Below are positions 11,819 through 23,518 of a stretch of DNA of 64,000 bases, one piece after another. Source of the DNA: Chiua virens (Eukaryota; Basidiomycota; Agaricomycetes; Boletales; Boletaceae). The translations under genes and the position numbers were made by a program. The notes beneath the pieces were generated by a model. That model was not told the DNA's origin. It saw nothing but the letters and a program-made list of their open reading frames with translations, and did no database searches. The stretch's first letter is position 1, and each line of letters opens with the position of its first letter. The DNA lies in assembly GCA_019787685.1 (NCBI GenBank), contig JAHNUO010000061.1:29274-93273 (forward strand), in the 5' to 3' direction.

Positions 11819-13294
11819 ATGAAACTCTCCCTTAGCCATATTGCACGACGAGTTCGAACACCACCTCTCGCTTTCCAAATCCACACAATGGCTGTCAAGA
11901 GCAGACAAGCAATTTCAGCCGAAGTCTACGACCTCGCAGCATCCACAGAACCGATCGGCAAACGTGTTCAGGAGGCCTTGGACGTCATTGAAAACGCTCT
12001 AGACTCATATACGTGCGTGATCAGCCGGTGCATCTCATGGTCCTGACCATCGCCCTCAGACCGGAGAGGGTATCAATCAGTTTCAACGGGGGCAAGGACT
12101 GTATGTGAGCCATTTCGCTTGCAGAGGCTCTGCTAACTATTCGCAGGTACCGTTCTCCTTCATCTACATGCCGCAGCGCTGGCCCATCGGAACCCTTCAA
12201 GTAGCAAACCAATCCCATCTGTCTATATTCCTGTCCCTTCTTCGTTTGCAGAACTAGAAGATTTCATCCGGGAGTCGGCCAAGGCATATGACCTCGATCT
12301 CTTCAAATGCCCTCTTGACTCCGACATTCCACTGCCAGTCGAAAGTGTCACCCCAGGCGCTGCGACACCTGATGTGCGCAGCCAAGGCGATGACTACGTC
12401 AGTCATGCCGGCCTCCCACGGCCCGTCGGGAAGGCTCGAGGCGGTGAAGGGATGCGACGTGCTTTGCATCTCTACAAAGAGAAATATCAACATATAGACG
12501 CTATATTGATTGGAACAAGGAGATCAGATCCCCACGGTGGTGAGCTCGCTTCTCATCTGCTGCATGAATGGTAGAGTATTAATAACATCGAGAAGCTACA
12601 CTCACGTACAGGAACAAGACGGATCCAGGCTGGCCCTCCTTCGAACGTATCAACCCCATAATTAACTGGTCTTACGCCGACGTCTGGACATTCCTGCGAC
12701 GACTGAATGTGCCATACTGTTCATTGTATGACAAAGGGTAAGCTGCCCCTCCCGCGCTCGCTGGAGACTCTTTGCTGAAGGGAGAGCAGGTATACATCTC
12801 TCGGTTCGATATATAACACATTTCCAAATCCCGCACTCCGAGTCCAAGATGACGTCTCGTCAGAAACCCCATCCTCTTTCACGGTGGTCGCGAATCAACC
12901 AAATGGCATGTGTATCAATGGGACATCGGCTCCAGAGCACGCAGCGGGATATTTCAAAGGGCTTACGGTCATTGCCAGTGATCCAAACAGTACATGCACT
13001 GCCGAGCCCCACATAGAAACAATCGGCCTTAGTTGCGGCCCTTCGTGCGATCTTAGTCTGGGCTCTTTTCGCGTCATTGCAAGTGATCCACATAGTACAT
13101 GCACAGTAGAGCCTCGCATGGACACCCTTGATTCTTTTCAAGCCATTGCTACCGACCCCCTTACTGTATGCCTGGCAGAGAGCAAGCTACAGCCACCGCC
13201 GTTGTCGCGCTATAAGCCTGCTTACATGCTGCAAGACGAAAGTCTCGAGCGGGCCGGTAGAGTTTCTGGAGGGACATTGGTAGGGAAGGCGTAG
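11819..13294 (+). CDS. FAD1: FAD synthetase (FMN adenylyltransferase) with internal repeats
   Basis: A PAPS-reductase-type FAD synthetase that makes FAD from FMN and ATP. The conserved blocks are [16 protein letters not shown] (PP-loop, split by an intron near 12105-12147), [48 protein letters not shown], and the C-terminal [17 protein letters not shown]. Between the last two blocks, about 12870-13200, the protein carries roughly 110 extra residues made of four related units (each with V/A-I/V-A-x-x-P-x-x-x-C). The frame is open throughout. Two starts are possible. The ATG at 11819 adds a basic, acid-free leader that could target mitochondria; the ATG at 11888 (MAVKSRQ) gives a cytosolic form. 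It is head to head with GDP-L-fucose synthase. Confidence 0.92.
12880..13200 (+). repeat. four-unit imperfect coding repeat inside FAD synthetase
   Basis: The units begin near 12880, 12968, 13071 and 13141. They translate as [53 protein letters not shown] and [17 protein letters not shown]. Units 2 and 3 are close at DNA level (cattgccagtgatcca versus cattgcaagtgatcca); units 1 and 4 are more worn. Spacing is uneven, roughly 70-100 nt. Confidence 0.8.
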
Positions 13295-13374
13295 TGTTGA
13301 GAACATTTTAGATCGATGTACATAAGAGTTGTAGTTGTGTGTACATACGAATCGACTCTCACGACGCGTCTCCG

Positions 13375-15113
13375 ATGACATTGGTCCAGCCTGTGACGTT
13401 GCTCACGAGCTCAAACGCAAAATGGACGACAACACAAGAAAAGACGATCGCGCGCGATTACCCGTTTACTGACATTCACTTGGAAACACCAGACCAGTTC
13501 GTTGTTCGGACTTACCTCCAATTTCTCTGGCTCCCAGAGGTACGATCATCGCCTGAAACGTTGTCTTCGCGGTTCTGACCGGTCGCAGTCGATCATGCCC
13601 ATAAACCTCCTTGTGCCATCCTTGCAACGCGTCCAAGACGCGTCGTCACGACCCCCAGAATCTCACCCACTGCATGCACTCTTGGATCCATTACTCCTTT
13701 CAGTCCGATCTGTTGTCGCAAAATATCGCACGGAGCTCCCCCAGTTCCTCGCGCAAGGTGGTGGGGAAGGGGAAGCAGAGGAATCCATGATGTGGTACGC
13801 GTTTGGCTACGAAATGAACGAGGTCGGAGAGGGAAATAGCGAAGACGCCGTCATGCTGGAAGAAAAGTCGCGGAATATGTGGCTCGAGAGGCTTGAAAGA
13901 CGAGAGTGCGTATTGATGTCGTGTGTGAATGGTTTTACTTGACCATATGCAGGGTCCAGATCCAGATTCTCCTTTACTTCCTCAAGCTCTCTTTGCCTGG
14001 TCCTTGTTCTCCGCTGCCCTCGGTGAAGGTACCCACGAACGACGTGGTCCCTTCGTCGAAGAAGAAACGACCAAAGGAACGAGAAAAGGTCATCATTCCA
14101 GCCCCAGAGGAACGATTAGAGTCGTTCATGGACAAATTGTCCACTTGGCAGCTAGTCGTCGACATGAACGACCCAATTAAACGAACAGACAAAGACGAAC
14201 GCGACTGGATGCAGACATTTTGCGAAAATGTCGTAGAGCGCCAGTGAGTGAACATCCCAGCAGCTCGTCTCTGGATTCAATGTCTACTCTGATGATCAGA
14301 TTCAAATCGACGCGTCCCGACATGTGCGCACTCTTGCGTCGCAAGTTATTCCCTCATTCGCCCTTTTTAGATGAGGACGATAACCCGGACACACACTCGA
14401 GCCCCGAATCTCAAGCCGTTCCTTCTGCCCGCCCACGCTCCTATCGTAAACTCGCCCGATCCTCCACCTCCGCGTCCAAGGGTAAACCGAAATCCATCCA
14501 GCGTTCGTCCTCTGTCTTGTCCCACACCACTACACCAGATACGCGATCGCGTTCACGTTCCTTGTCCGTCTCACTCGCGCAGGATGCTTCTACAAGGCGC
14601 TCGACGTCGGCGACGGCGTCGTCGCTCAAACGCGCACTCAGTCGTGAGGTCAGCATGTCGCGTGGGTTCAAGCCCCGTGCACAACCATCGCAAGCGAGCC
14701 ACTCTGACTACTTGGGTACCAAAGTGTCGGCTCAGATCAAGAAGGAAGCGAAGAGGCCGGACAACAGGCCCGTGCAGGGGGTGACCCTCGTCGCCGCGAC
14801 GCCCACAAAACCAAAGGTCGCGAAGCACAGCCACAGCCAGGCCTCGACTCAACAACCTCAAAGGCTGCGCGCTTTGTGCCTCGATCTCGATGTGCACGCG
14901 GAAGGCGAGGAACTGGGCGATGCGGACCTGCCCGAAGTCAAGGAGGAAAGCGAGTCTGAGGAGATGTGGTTACCGAATTCGTCTCCCGACATTCTCCTCC
15001 TGGGCCCGAGGAAGCGGGCTGCGAGTGGATCGTCCTCGAGCATGGGGCTCTCTGACCCGACTGAGGAAGGGCTGGATACGCCTGTCAAGAAACGGCCGCG
15101 TACTAAGAAATGA
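13375..15113 (+). CDS. SLD3: Sld3-like DNA replication initiation regulator
   Basis: About 525 residues. The N-terminal half has the features of the fungal Sld3 core: RTYLQFLWLPE, RREVQIQILLYFLKLSLPGP, ERLESFMDKLSTWQLV and WMQTFCENVVERQ followed by CALLRRKLFPHSPF. The C-terminal half is disordered, rich in Ser/Arg with many SP/TP sites, and ends in a basic KKRPRTKK tail that can act as a nuclear signal. In known systems Sld3 is phosphorylated by CDK and recruits Cdc45 to loaded MCM helicases. That role is inferred from the core only, since the phosphosite region is too variable to compare by eye. The start is the ATG at 13375; an earlier in-frame codon is GTG. Confidence 0.65.
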
Positions 15114-15486
15114 GAGTCGTTTGGGTATCTATGTAGGTCTGTATGTCTACTTGAGGGTTGCTCGATATGTTTCCGAATGTATGCCTATTTGAAGTTCTCG
15201 GGGCGAGTGATCTAAACCTTCTTCCAAGTTTGCGAATCGATCAAAAGTTACCGAGGAAGCAAGATGCCAAGATCGTGTATTGCGTCGATGGGCGTCAAGG
15301 ACGGATGGTCGCATAACCATTCACCCTGCGAGATATGTAGCGAAAAAGTGCAATGTTATGCTGTCCAATGACTATGCGAATGTTTGGTGAAGATATGCGT
15401 GATAAAAAAAAGGGAGAGCTAAAGCAGAGATACATTGTTTCATTGCCATGAGCAAGTCCAAAAAACGAACAAAAAAAGGTGTATCC
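15114..15486. other. intergenic, tail-to-tail
   Basis: Between the stops of SLD3 and LDB17. No gene or repeat is seen. Confidence 0.6.
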
Positions 15487-18132
15487 CTATTTTCCAAGCT
15501 GGGCGTGCGTAGATATAGCTGACTTCGGGGGAGCAGTGATGAGCGTTGCACCGTTGGTCTGTCCAAGTGGTGCTGGTGGCGCCTTGCGCCGTTTTGGAGG
15601 AGCAGGGGGAGGTCTGCGTGGTTTTTGGGTGGCGGTGGACGTAGGCGGAAAGCCGGAAGACGCAGGAGAAGGTGGAAGGTGAGGATATTGGTGTTGCTTA
15701 AGCTGGGAATTTTTTTCCGCTTGCAACAGGAGTGAAGTATCATCCATAGAACCGGTCTTCTCTCTCCGTCTTGGAGTGTTTGTGGTAGTCGACGCCAAAA
15801 CACCCAAGCTACCAGCGCTCTCCACGCTCGGTCTCCGGACGTCACCCGAGCCGGGTCGCGAGGAAGGTAGCGTAGCAGATTTTGACTTCAAATGCTGAAT
15901 GCTGCAACAATGCTTGACTTGTTTTTGCTTGACTGGAGGAGGAACGATACCATCACCTGGTTTGCCGGAACCTGTTGACGTGACGACTTGAGACTGCAAA
16001 CCAGCTTGCGTCGTCGATGCAAGGATGTCGTGACTGGGGCTGCCCTGTCTGAAGTTGCCCTGGGAATCCAAAGCATCTTTGTCAAACGAGCTCTTTCGCA
16101 GGTTTACACACCACTCCCCACTGAGACACCGTTCTACCAACCGCTTCGTGGTCGGGTTGATATCCCGAATATTCGCGTTCTGCGTGAGGGACTCCAAAGC
16201 CATCACTATTTGAGGACGTTTGTAGGGAATATCCCGTAATTGTGTCTTCGTAAGGAGGGGATGTAAAACACGGAGGTACGTGTGACGCAGCTAAAAGAAT
16301 TTAGGTTGATTTCCAAAACTTGCAGTACCTAGAGTTAACCTACCGATTCGCTTTCGTCATCGAGATCGACCAGCTCGCGTAAGAAGACATCGACAAGCAC
16401 GCAGAGGTCGTTCGTATAGAAGTACTCTGATGTCGCTTTGGAAGTGAACAGAATGTATAGGAGCTTTAACACGAGTAATTGCATGCACAGGTCCTCCGCG
16501 GAACGAGCTACGAAGTATTCTCAGACGGAAACAAAAGGAGACATGAAAAAAACGTACTTGCACGATTGAGCATAAATATCATGTTCTCTCCGAACGTCTT
16601 GCTGGAACCGAGGCGAGATATAAGGACATCAAGTACCCGATTTTGCACTTCACGTGACTTCCCCTGATCACTCTGAGGTGAGGTAGCATTGTTCAAGCCT
16701 GCAACCATGAACTGTTCGTTGAGTGCAACCTGACGGGATGTTAACTAGGTGTGAGAAGAAGAGTTTACGATGCTCACGATCAGCTTTATGACGGAATAGT
16801 TGAAGGTTTCATCCGGCATAAAGCGAGTCTGCTCCACAAGCTCGAAAAGATGGTCGATAAATGAATCGCTAAATACACCTGTCAGAGCATTCAGCTCGAC
16901 AAACGAGAAAACTGACAGAAAAGAAAACCTACGTAGATCTTGCTCCGACAGCTTTTGAACCCGACAGACTTCATAGAGCAGTCTGACACTCAACGCCCTA
17001 AGTTTGCCTTCTATAGCGATGGGACCCATGACAACGCTCGCACGAGAGCCCGCGCCATTAGAAGGGGCATTGAGGCCAATATAAAAATCATCGGCGTCCG
17101 GATCGATCTCGACCAAAATATGATCCATCAGCAGTGGGATGAGAGGTTGCCATCGTTTGTGACTGCGAAGGAAGGAAGATTGGCGTCTGCCCCAAAACAA
17201 TAGAACGCTATACAAAACAAATTGTCCATGAGGATCTGTTTTCTATAAAACATGTGTAAGATGTGCAGAGCCGGTATGATCATCATTTCACATACCGACT
17301 GCACATCCTCAATTGCAAGTTCACACATCCTCTCCGAGTGAAAGGAAAAAAGCTCAGAATCCAGAAGTAATTGGCATGCATGCTCTAGTTGTAGCGGACT
17401 TTGAAGATAGTGTTCTGCTGACAGGATGATGATCAACACCAGACGGAAGAATAGAAGCCGAGGAACTGACCGTGGTAAGAAGCGCACAAGGACACAAACC
17501 TTCGGAGTGCACTATCAAGCATGGACAATGTGGCCGAACCACCTGAAAACCGCAGGATATCGTCAAGCTCTACAAGTAGAACGAAAAGATTAAGGTACAA
17601 TGAATATGAGCGGGGGCAAAAAGCGCATGACGTACCTGACCAGAATTGTTGGGCGTTCTCTATGAAGTATGTGATTCCAAATTCATCTTCTGCTAACATG
17701 TTAACTGCGGGTGAAGTCTGAATCATCAAGGTGGTAGAGTTGCAAGTGTGAGGCACGTAGCCTGAGATTGGGGTGATAAAAAGGAGGAGAGGCACTTCGT
17801 CACTGGTCGACGAAGGCGGTGAGGTGTGTTGATCAAGATCAAGACACTGACTTGAACGTTCAAATTGACGACGAGCAAGTATAGCCGTCCACAAGTCTCG
17901 CAGTGTCTGGGGTCAGAGTCATCCCCGGTTTCAATAGTGACCCTATCCCCGGGCCGAGTCCGACTTGAACGTTCCGAAAATACCTCCTCAGATTTCTGCC
18001 AGGTCGCTCAGAGTCAGAGACTCTAGCTGGCACGAAACTATTCGAAGTCTGTCCGGTTTTGTCAAATATAAAGTCAATCACTTCCTTGGCAACCGTCTCT
18101 GTCGTCAAAATATCAATCCATGATGCGATCAT
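15487..18132 (-). CDS. LDB17: SPIN90/Ldb17-type actin regulator with proline-rich C-terminus
   Basis: A many-exon gene for about 650-700 residues. The helical leucine-rich domain shows [50 protein letters not shown] with [52 protein letters not shown] and [18 protein letters not shown]. These blocks are characteristic of the fungal Ldb17 / animal SPIN90 family (formerly DUF2013), which activates Arp2/3 to start linear actin filaments at endocytic patches. The C-terminal ~200 residues are disordered and carry [19 protein letters not shown], a run of SH3-binding motifs expected for partners of the Sla1/Bzz1 type. The start is the ATG at 18132 and the stop is at 15487. Exact joins of the smallest exons were not all resolved. 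Confidence 0.85.
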
Positions 18133-19783
18133 GCCGTGACACAGCCTGATGAATGAGCTAGCTATCCTACGGATTGCCTCTTGGAACTATTACTTTAGAT
18201 TGCTGGTATCTGCGCCACGAAAAAATAAAAACTTTCAAGTTGTGAGTCCCGGTCCATCTTTGGTCATTCATCGTTACCACTGGGAAGTTGATCATGATAT
18301 ACGCTTCGAGGCTTACCAGTAGATTGAATGCGACGAACGAGGTGGACGTTGGAGGCAAGCTAGTTTGAATGTACCGTGACCATCCATGTCAGAGAGTGCG
18401 AGTTCACCAAGAATGTCAAGGTAGCACGATCTCCCCGAAGCCTGGACACACTGGCAAGGGCCGAGTTACACTTTGTCGTCACGCCATCGAGCAAGCAAAA
18501 CCACCATGGCCACAGCGAACCCTCTGTGGGTACTGAAAAATGCCAACCTCGGGCGACTCATTGACGGTCTCCCAACGTTCGCGCGCGGACGATGGTGAGA
18601 TGATCGACTAGGTCACCCCCGTTGAGCCTGACCAGTGACGATCAAACAGTTAAAGGTCGTACTTTGGAGTCCGGTTGACAATTTACATCTACCCTTTGGT
18701 CAACGTGGGTACTACGTGGATACATTGTTTCTAGAGAGCCGCGGCGTTGAAACCCCCACCAAAGGGGTGCCCAACTTGAGAACGGATGGGACCAAGGCTA
18801 ATTTGTTCTCGCCTATGAACCATAACAAAACTGGCAATGTGTAAGACATGTCCTTGCTGGTTGGAAATTTCTATCTCCAACCACGCGACAGTATGTCCAT
18901 TCCCATAATCATCTACCCTGAATCTTACACCTTGATTGCAAGTCCGTTATGACCACTCAGTTCGAAGCAAAAGCCAACCCCGCCGCTGCCGCTCCAACAA
19001 TGGGTCTTAATAACTTACTCGTGACACTGCCGAACTCCAAAAGCTCGTAAAGGTATGCCAGTGTGTCCGGGTGGGGAGCCTGCCCACCAAACGACAGGCG
19101 ACTTCCATACCGCCGGTTTTTTGACCTAGTGCAAAAGTGGACTTGACTGACGTACCAGCGGCGTCGATCCGTCTTTGATCGCTCATCGATATCCGAGTCA
19201 GTAACAGGCCCCTCGCGAACCCGCGCAAGGTTTTTGTTCAATGCCACATTCAATCTACAGCGTGCGTCCGAGGCAAGGTAGCAGTGTTACGACGGCCGCC
19301 GACTGCCTTCAAGTCGGACCTGGGAAGCGGACGAGATCGCAAAGAAAGCGATGATCGCTAATGGAAGCCGAGGTAATTGGACACCACGACTCAAGAGGAA
19401 ATTCCCGACCTGGTAGAGTCTGCATGGTCACTCGCATGTCGCAGTGGACACACAGACTGCAAATAGCCTGGATGAAATCGCACCCATGACCAGTCGATTG
19501 TGTGTATCAGAAAAGAGCATCAATATCGGGGTGGACATCACACGAGCGTACGGCTACGTCCGAGTCAATTCTCTTACAAAGTTACTCCAGTTGGACTCGG
19601 TCACATCGAATGCCTGTGGCTGCCGATAGAATTTGCAAAAATGGACCACCGCGGAGTGGTTTGAGATGTAATCATAACATGCTATGCGGTCTACTTACAT
19701 GAATCAAAACAAGACATCAGTAATAGTAATATCCGCGAGAACATTAATATCGAGTGGATACGTTCCCGAGGAAACGTTCCCAT
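18133..19783. other. long intergenic stretch
   Basis: About 1.65 kb between LDB17 (start) and CCC1 (stop). Only short open frames occur. A + strand frame at 18949 opens with ATG and an Ala-rich stretch but stops after about 33 codons, and no homologous domain was recognised. It may hold the worn remains of a gene. Confidence 0.4.
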
Positions 19784-20850
19784 CTATGGCTCGAGAAGTG
19801 CAACTATGGCGTACGCAGCAGCTGCGGCAGCTCCGCCAACAAGCAACGTGCTTACTGCACCCCACAAATATCCCTTGATATCTTGACCTGCTCCGGTTAT
19901 CCTAGCCTTGACAGCGCCAAAGACCAAAAGTACGACACCAGTCAGAATGCAGGAATAAATCAAGGCGACTTGAGCATGGGTGAAATAAAAATAGGGAATG
20001 AGTGGTATAATCCCTCCAATGAGATAGCCGAGTCCAATGGTGATCGCCGAGGCGTATAGACGACTCGTCGGTACCTCCTCTGTCGAACGAGAAATATGAA
20101 TAAAATGATGACTATCAAAGAAAGAAATGACGAACCCAAACCCTCGCCGAACTTGAGCAAGAAGGGAGTTAGCCCGACATGGGACTGCCATCTGAGAGAC
20201 TGAGTTTCCTCGTCCGAGGATGACGAATTGTGGCCAGGTGTCGGAGTGTCACATTCGACGTCACGCAAGCATTTGGTGACTGCCCTCGAGGTGCTTTCGT
20301 CAACACCGACCGGGCCAAGAACAGCGTACACTTCTCTTTCCATTTCTCCCTGGCAACTGCGAAACACTCTCGCAGAAGTATGGCGTTTCAAGAAACGATA
20401 CTGATCTCGTTCAGCCTGAGACGCAAGGAATCCACCGATTCCCATGGAAATAGCCCCTGCAATGAGTTCCGCGATGCCTCCGAGAACGACTAGTCTGGAC
20501 TCTCCCAGTGAGGACAGGCCAGCCGTCAACGCAAAGGGAACAGTCAAACCGTCTGAGAGACCGATGACGCTGAAGGACGGACATGAGTAAGGGAAACGCT
20601 GTTGGACAGGGGAACAAAATACTCACACGTCGCGGACAATATCGGGATTGACAAGACACGTGCGGTCATCCTCGTCTTTGAGCTCCTTGCAACACACGCC
20701 ACCTTCTCTTCCGTGTCTATCACATTTTGCGGGGAGAGGGACGTTTCCGTTGGAGGAGTCCAACGTCCAGACGGGTGGCTGAGATCTGGCACTTGCGTCT
20801 ACATGCCGGGGTAGGGAAACAGCGACGGTGCCGTTAGTCTCTGAGGACAT
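19784..20850 (-). CDS. CCC1: vacuolar iron/manganese transporter, Ccc1/VIT1 family
   Basis: Exon 1 encodes a hydrophilic N-terminus with a Cys/His/Asp-rich part ending VNPDIVRDV. After the intron (about 20570-20628) comes VIGLSDGLTVPFALTAGLS, then VLGGIAELIAGAISMGIGG with FLASQAERDQYRF. This is the TM1-TM2 signature with the conserved GLxDGLxVPFAL and GAxSMGxG motifs of proton-driven Fe2+/Mn2+ antiporters of the vacuole. The last three membrane segments (ASAITIGLGYLIGGIIPLIPY and two more) follow a cytosolic metal-binding-type loop that includes a second hydrophilic insertion (SSSSDEETQSLRWQSHVGL). The stop is TAG at 19784. All expected membrane segments are present, so it should be functional in storing iron in the vacuole. 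Confidence 0.92.
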
Positions 20851-20968
20851 TTTGGACAGGATTTTGGAGGAGAAAGAGAAGACGCTATCCGGACCTTTAT
20901 AAGGGAGGTCACAACGCTACGCATGACAAGCCATGACAAACGCGAGATATCCCTCTAAATATAGCATA

Positions 20969-20983
20969 TTAACCCTAACCCTA
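20969..20983 (+). repeat. short interstitial telomere-like repeat
   Basis: The sequence is ttaaccctaacccta, about two and a half units of the CCCTAA form of the fungal telomere repeat. It is too short to be a true telomere and may be chance or a scar of end repair. Confidence 0.5.
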
Positions 20984-23123
20984 GGCTAATAACCCAGCAT
21001 TAGCTTCGGCGCGTACCTGAGTGAGAGGTCTCCACCAATCAGCGATTGTGGATTTGGGAAAACCCATCACGTTGGCTGTGCGCGGTTCGCGGCCGCAATG
21101 CACATGTCCGATCACCGGTTGTCTTCTCCCCGACCACATGGGACTACACTTCTCTCGTTCTCATTGCTCAGACCTTGCTGAAGCGACATCTATTTCTGGA
21201 TTCCTGGAAGTGGCTTTCAACGTCTCCGGTACCGATGCATGCGCTCCGCGTCGAGTGAGATTGTACCCTACATGGGGTTTTCTTCACCATCCATCTCACC
21301 ATCGCCGATCGTGGTGTAGACAAGGCGCAAAATTCGCAACATATGACTGGTTGGCAATGGTCCAGGAAGGAACGGAAATTCTCGTGTCAACAGGACTCTT
21401 ATCGATTCGCAACCAGCATCTTTGAAATCTGAAACTCCTCTCTTCTGAATGGCAGTGTAGTACAGGTTCAATATTATAGTGTTATAATAATCCAATGCCG
21501 AGTTACAAGTTCCCTTACGTCGGTAATCCAACGAACGTGATTGGTTCACTGGCACGTTCTCTGTACTGGTTATCCAAAAAGCTTCATGTACTACCGTGGC
21601 AAGAGTTCAAACAGTTCAAACCGGTGACCTGCGACCCCGTCGGAGTGTTCAATGTCATCCGAGGCCTGGCGCCGCGTGGTTTCAAAACCCTCAAAGCCTC
21701 AATATTCACGAGAGTAGCGCCGCGCGTCGCCGGCAGAAACCTTGTTCACCAATCATAAATAGTGTAAATCAGATTGTCTGTATACAATACTACATCATCG
21801 GCTTCGCGTCAATGATTTCCGCATGCAATTCTTCAAACACTGATTCCTTCGCGATTGTCAATGTTGTTGTGTAACCAAGATGGATTACAGCTTTCCAAAC
21901 AGTATGCCTCAGATTATGTACCGGTCTGCTATTGTCTGGTAGTGACGGAGTGGGCTTTGTCGAACCTTTTTGAGTTCTCTACCCGGTTTTCGTTGTTAAC
22001 GTTCGGGCTTGGTGTAATAATTTGTGGGGTGGAAACGAACGTTGACCCGTTCTTGCTTTCTCGATGCACTGAGTGGCTAGAGTCGGGAGATGCTCCCCTG
22101 CAGAGTACCCTTGTTCAATTCGTTGCTGTGGTCATGTAACATTGTAAGCATAGCCGATGTATTCTCCGGTTTATGTGAATTTTACCTTGTGAATGATTGA
22201 TGTAGTTCATCCGTGCTTTCTGTAGTCGTATCTCGTGGTAAGGTTCAGTGCTGAATATTGAATCCGCTGCTGCTGAGATGTGTTAGTGTATGGTCGGTGT
22301 GTGTAAAATTTATCTTGCGAGGTGGCTCAATTGCGTCGATCGCACCACCCGGTCTATCCGCGAAAAAGCTAAGTAAAGTAGCCCTGGAAATACTCGGATA
22401 TCCTATCGGATGATCCCGGGACAAATTTTGTTCATGCACATTCCAAGTCGAGTGACCTTGGTAGTGGACTTGACTTTCATGTAAATCCTGCTTTAAATAT
22501 CGCATCTCATCGCGCTCCATTAATATCCTACCCATGTAGAGTCCGTAGTAATTGTACCCTCGGTTCACTTCAAAGTCTCAACCCGCGCTCGAAATTAACC
22601 TCGCTATAATAGGTGCAGGTCTATCGCATAAAGCGAAGCATTTTCGTGAACCATTTAAATCAATTGCTCTGAAACTCCCAGTTCAAGATTAGCCACAGAT
22701 GGCGTACTGGCCAATTTAATAAAATTTCGTGTTGGTCACACCAGTCACTGAGTCAGGCCTGGGGATTCCGGGTTTGTTCGACATACAGTGTGGACAACAA
22801 TGAGGAGTTACCCTGATTTCTGTGCTGTTTTAATCTGGTGCGTGCGATTGCATGCGCACCGTTGTTTTGGGACTGAATCAGACTTATCAATACAGAATCA
22901 CGCTTGAGCGTTGACCACCATGATGTCAAGCCCGATTTATTTACGAACCAGCGATGCTGCTGACGTATTGGTACGGTCTCGCCGAGTCTCGCCGGCAGGA
23001 AGCCCCTGCACCGCTAGTTCCCAGCATCGTTGGACTGTGAGAGACTAAAATACTCAACATTCAAGTCTTGTCTCGAAGAGTGACTCGGACGCTAACATCT
23101 TTTTATTTATTATTTTTTTACAG

Positions 23124-23456
23124 TAATGCGCACCCTACGTCAGATATTTACGTGCGTCACGCTACATATGTACTACCGAAATGGCCGATATCTTGATCCC
23201 AAGCTTTGGGTGGACACTAGTGGACCCGGACTGTTTCAGCCCAACGTTGATGCACCATTCAGCACCGGTGTTACAGGCAAGGAAGCCCTTACAAGTTACA
23301 ACCCCTTACATCTGATCCATCCGATATAGCAGCCCTGGATGGTGACTGGGTTGAGTCGCTCTTCGGGGAAATTATCACTTCCGATCGCCATCCCAAAGGA
23401 AGTGTAATGCCCAGACTATCCGTGTTTCATCGCACTTCAAGCCACATATAAAATGT
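23124..23456 (+). pseudogene. possible gene fragment of unknown identity
   Basis: An open frame from the ATG at 23126 gives about 67 codons of ordinary-looking protein (YLDPKLWVDTSGPGLFQPN, then FSTGVTGKEALTSYNPL). At about 23305 a shift to another frame continues with TSDPSDIAALDGDWVESLFG and stops next to the TATA box of the first phosphatase gene. The two-frame layout suggests either a missed intron or a worn fragment. No family was recognised. Confidence 0.25.
23447..23453 (+). promoter_or_regulatory. TATA box of first phosphatase paralogue
   Basis: TATAAAA lies about 72 bp before the ATG at 23519. The second paralogue has a TATAAA at the matching place (26361), although the surrounding sequence is different. 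Confidence 0.6.
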
Positions 23457-23518
23457 AAGGAGTGCAAGAATTTCTGCCAGGAATTCGCACCCCTTCGGCC
23501 TTGGCTCGACTCATCAAC

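Larger units (their letters stand above)
20851..23518. other. gene-poor stretch
   Basis: About 2.7 kb. It includes the CCC1 promoter, a short telomere-like run at 20969-20983, and AT-richer sequence with no recognisable gene up to about 23100. A coding-like fragment at 23124-23456 is listed separately. Confidence 0.5.

Noticed and set aside
14371..14784. Arg-rich open frame of about 137 codons
   Set aside because: It is a second frame of the Ser/Arg-rich SLD3 tail with no independent evidence.
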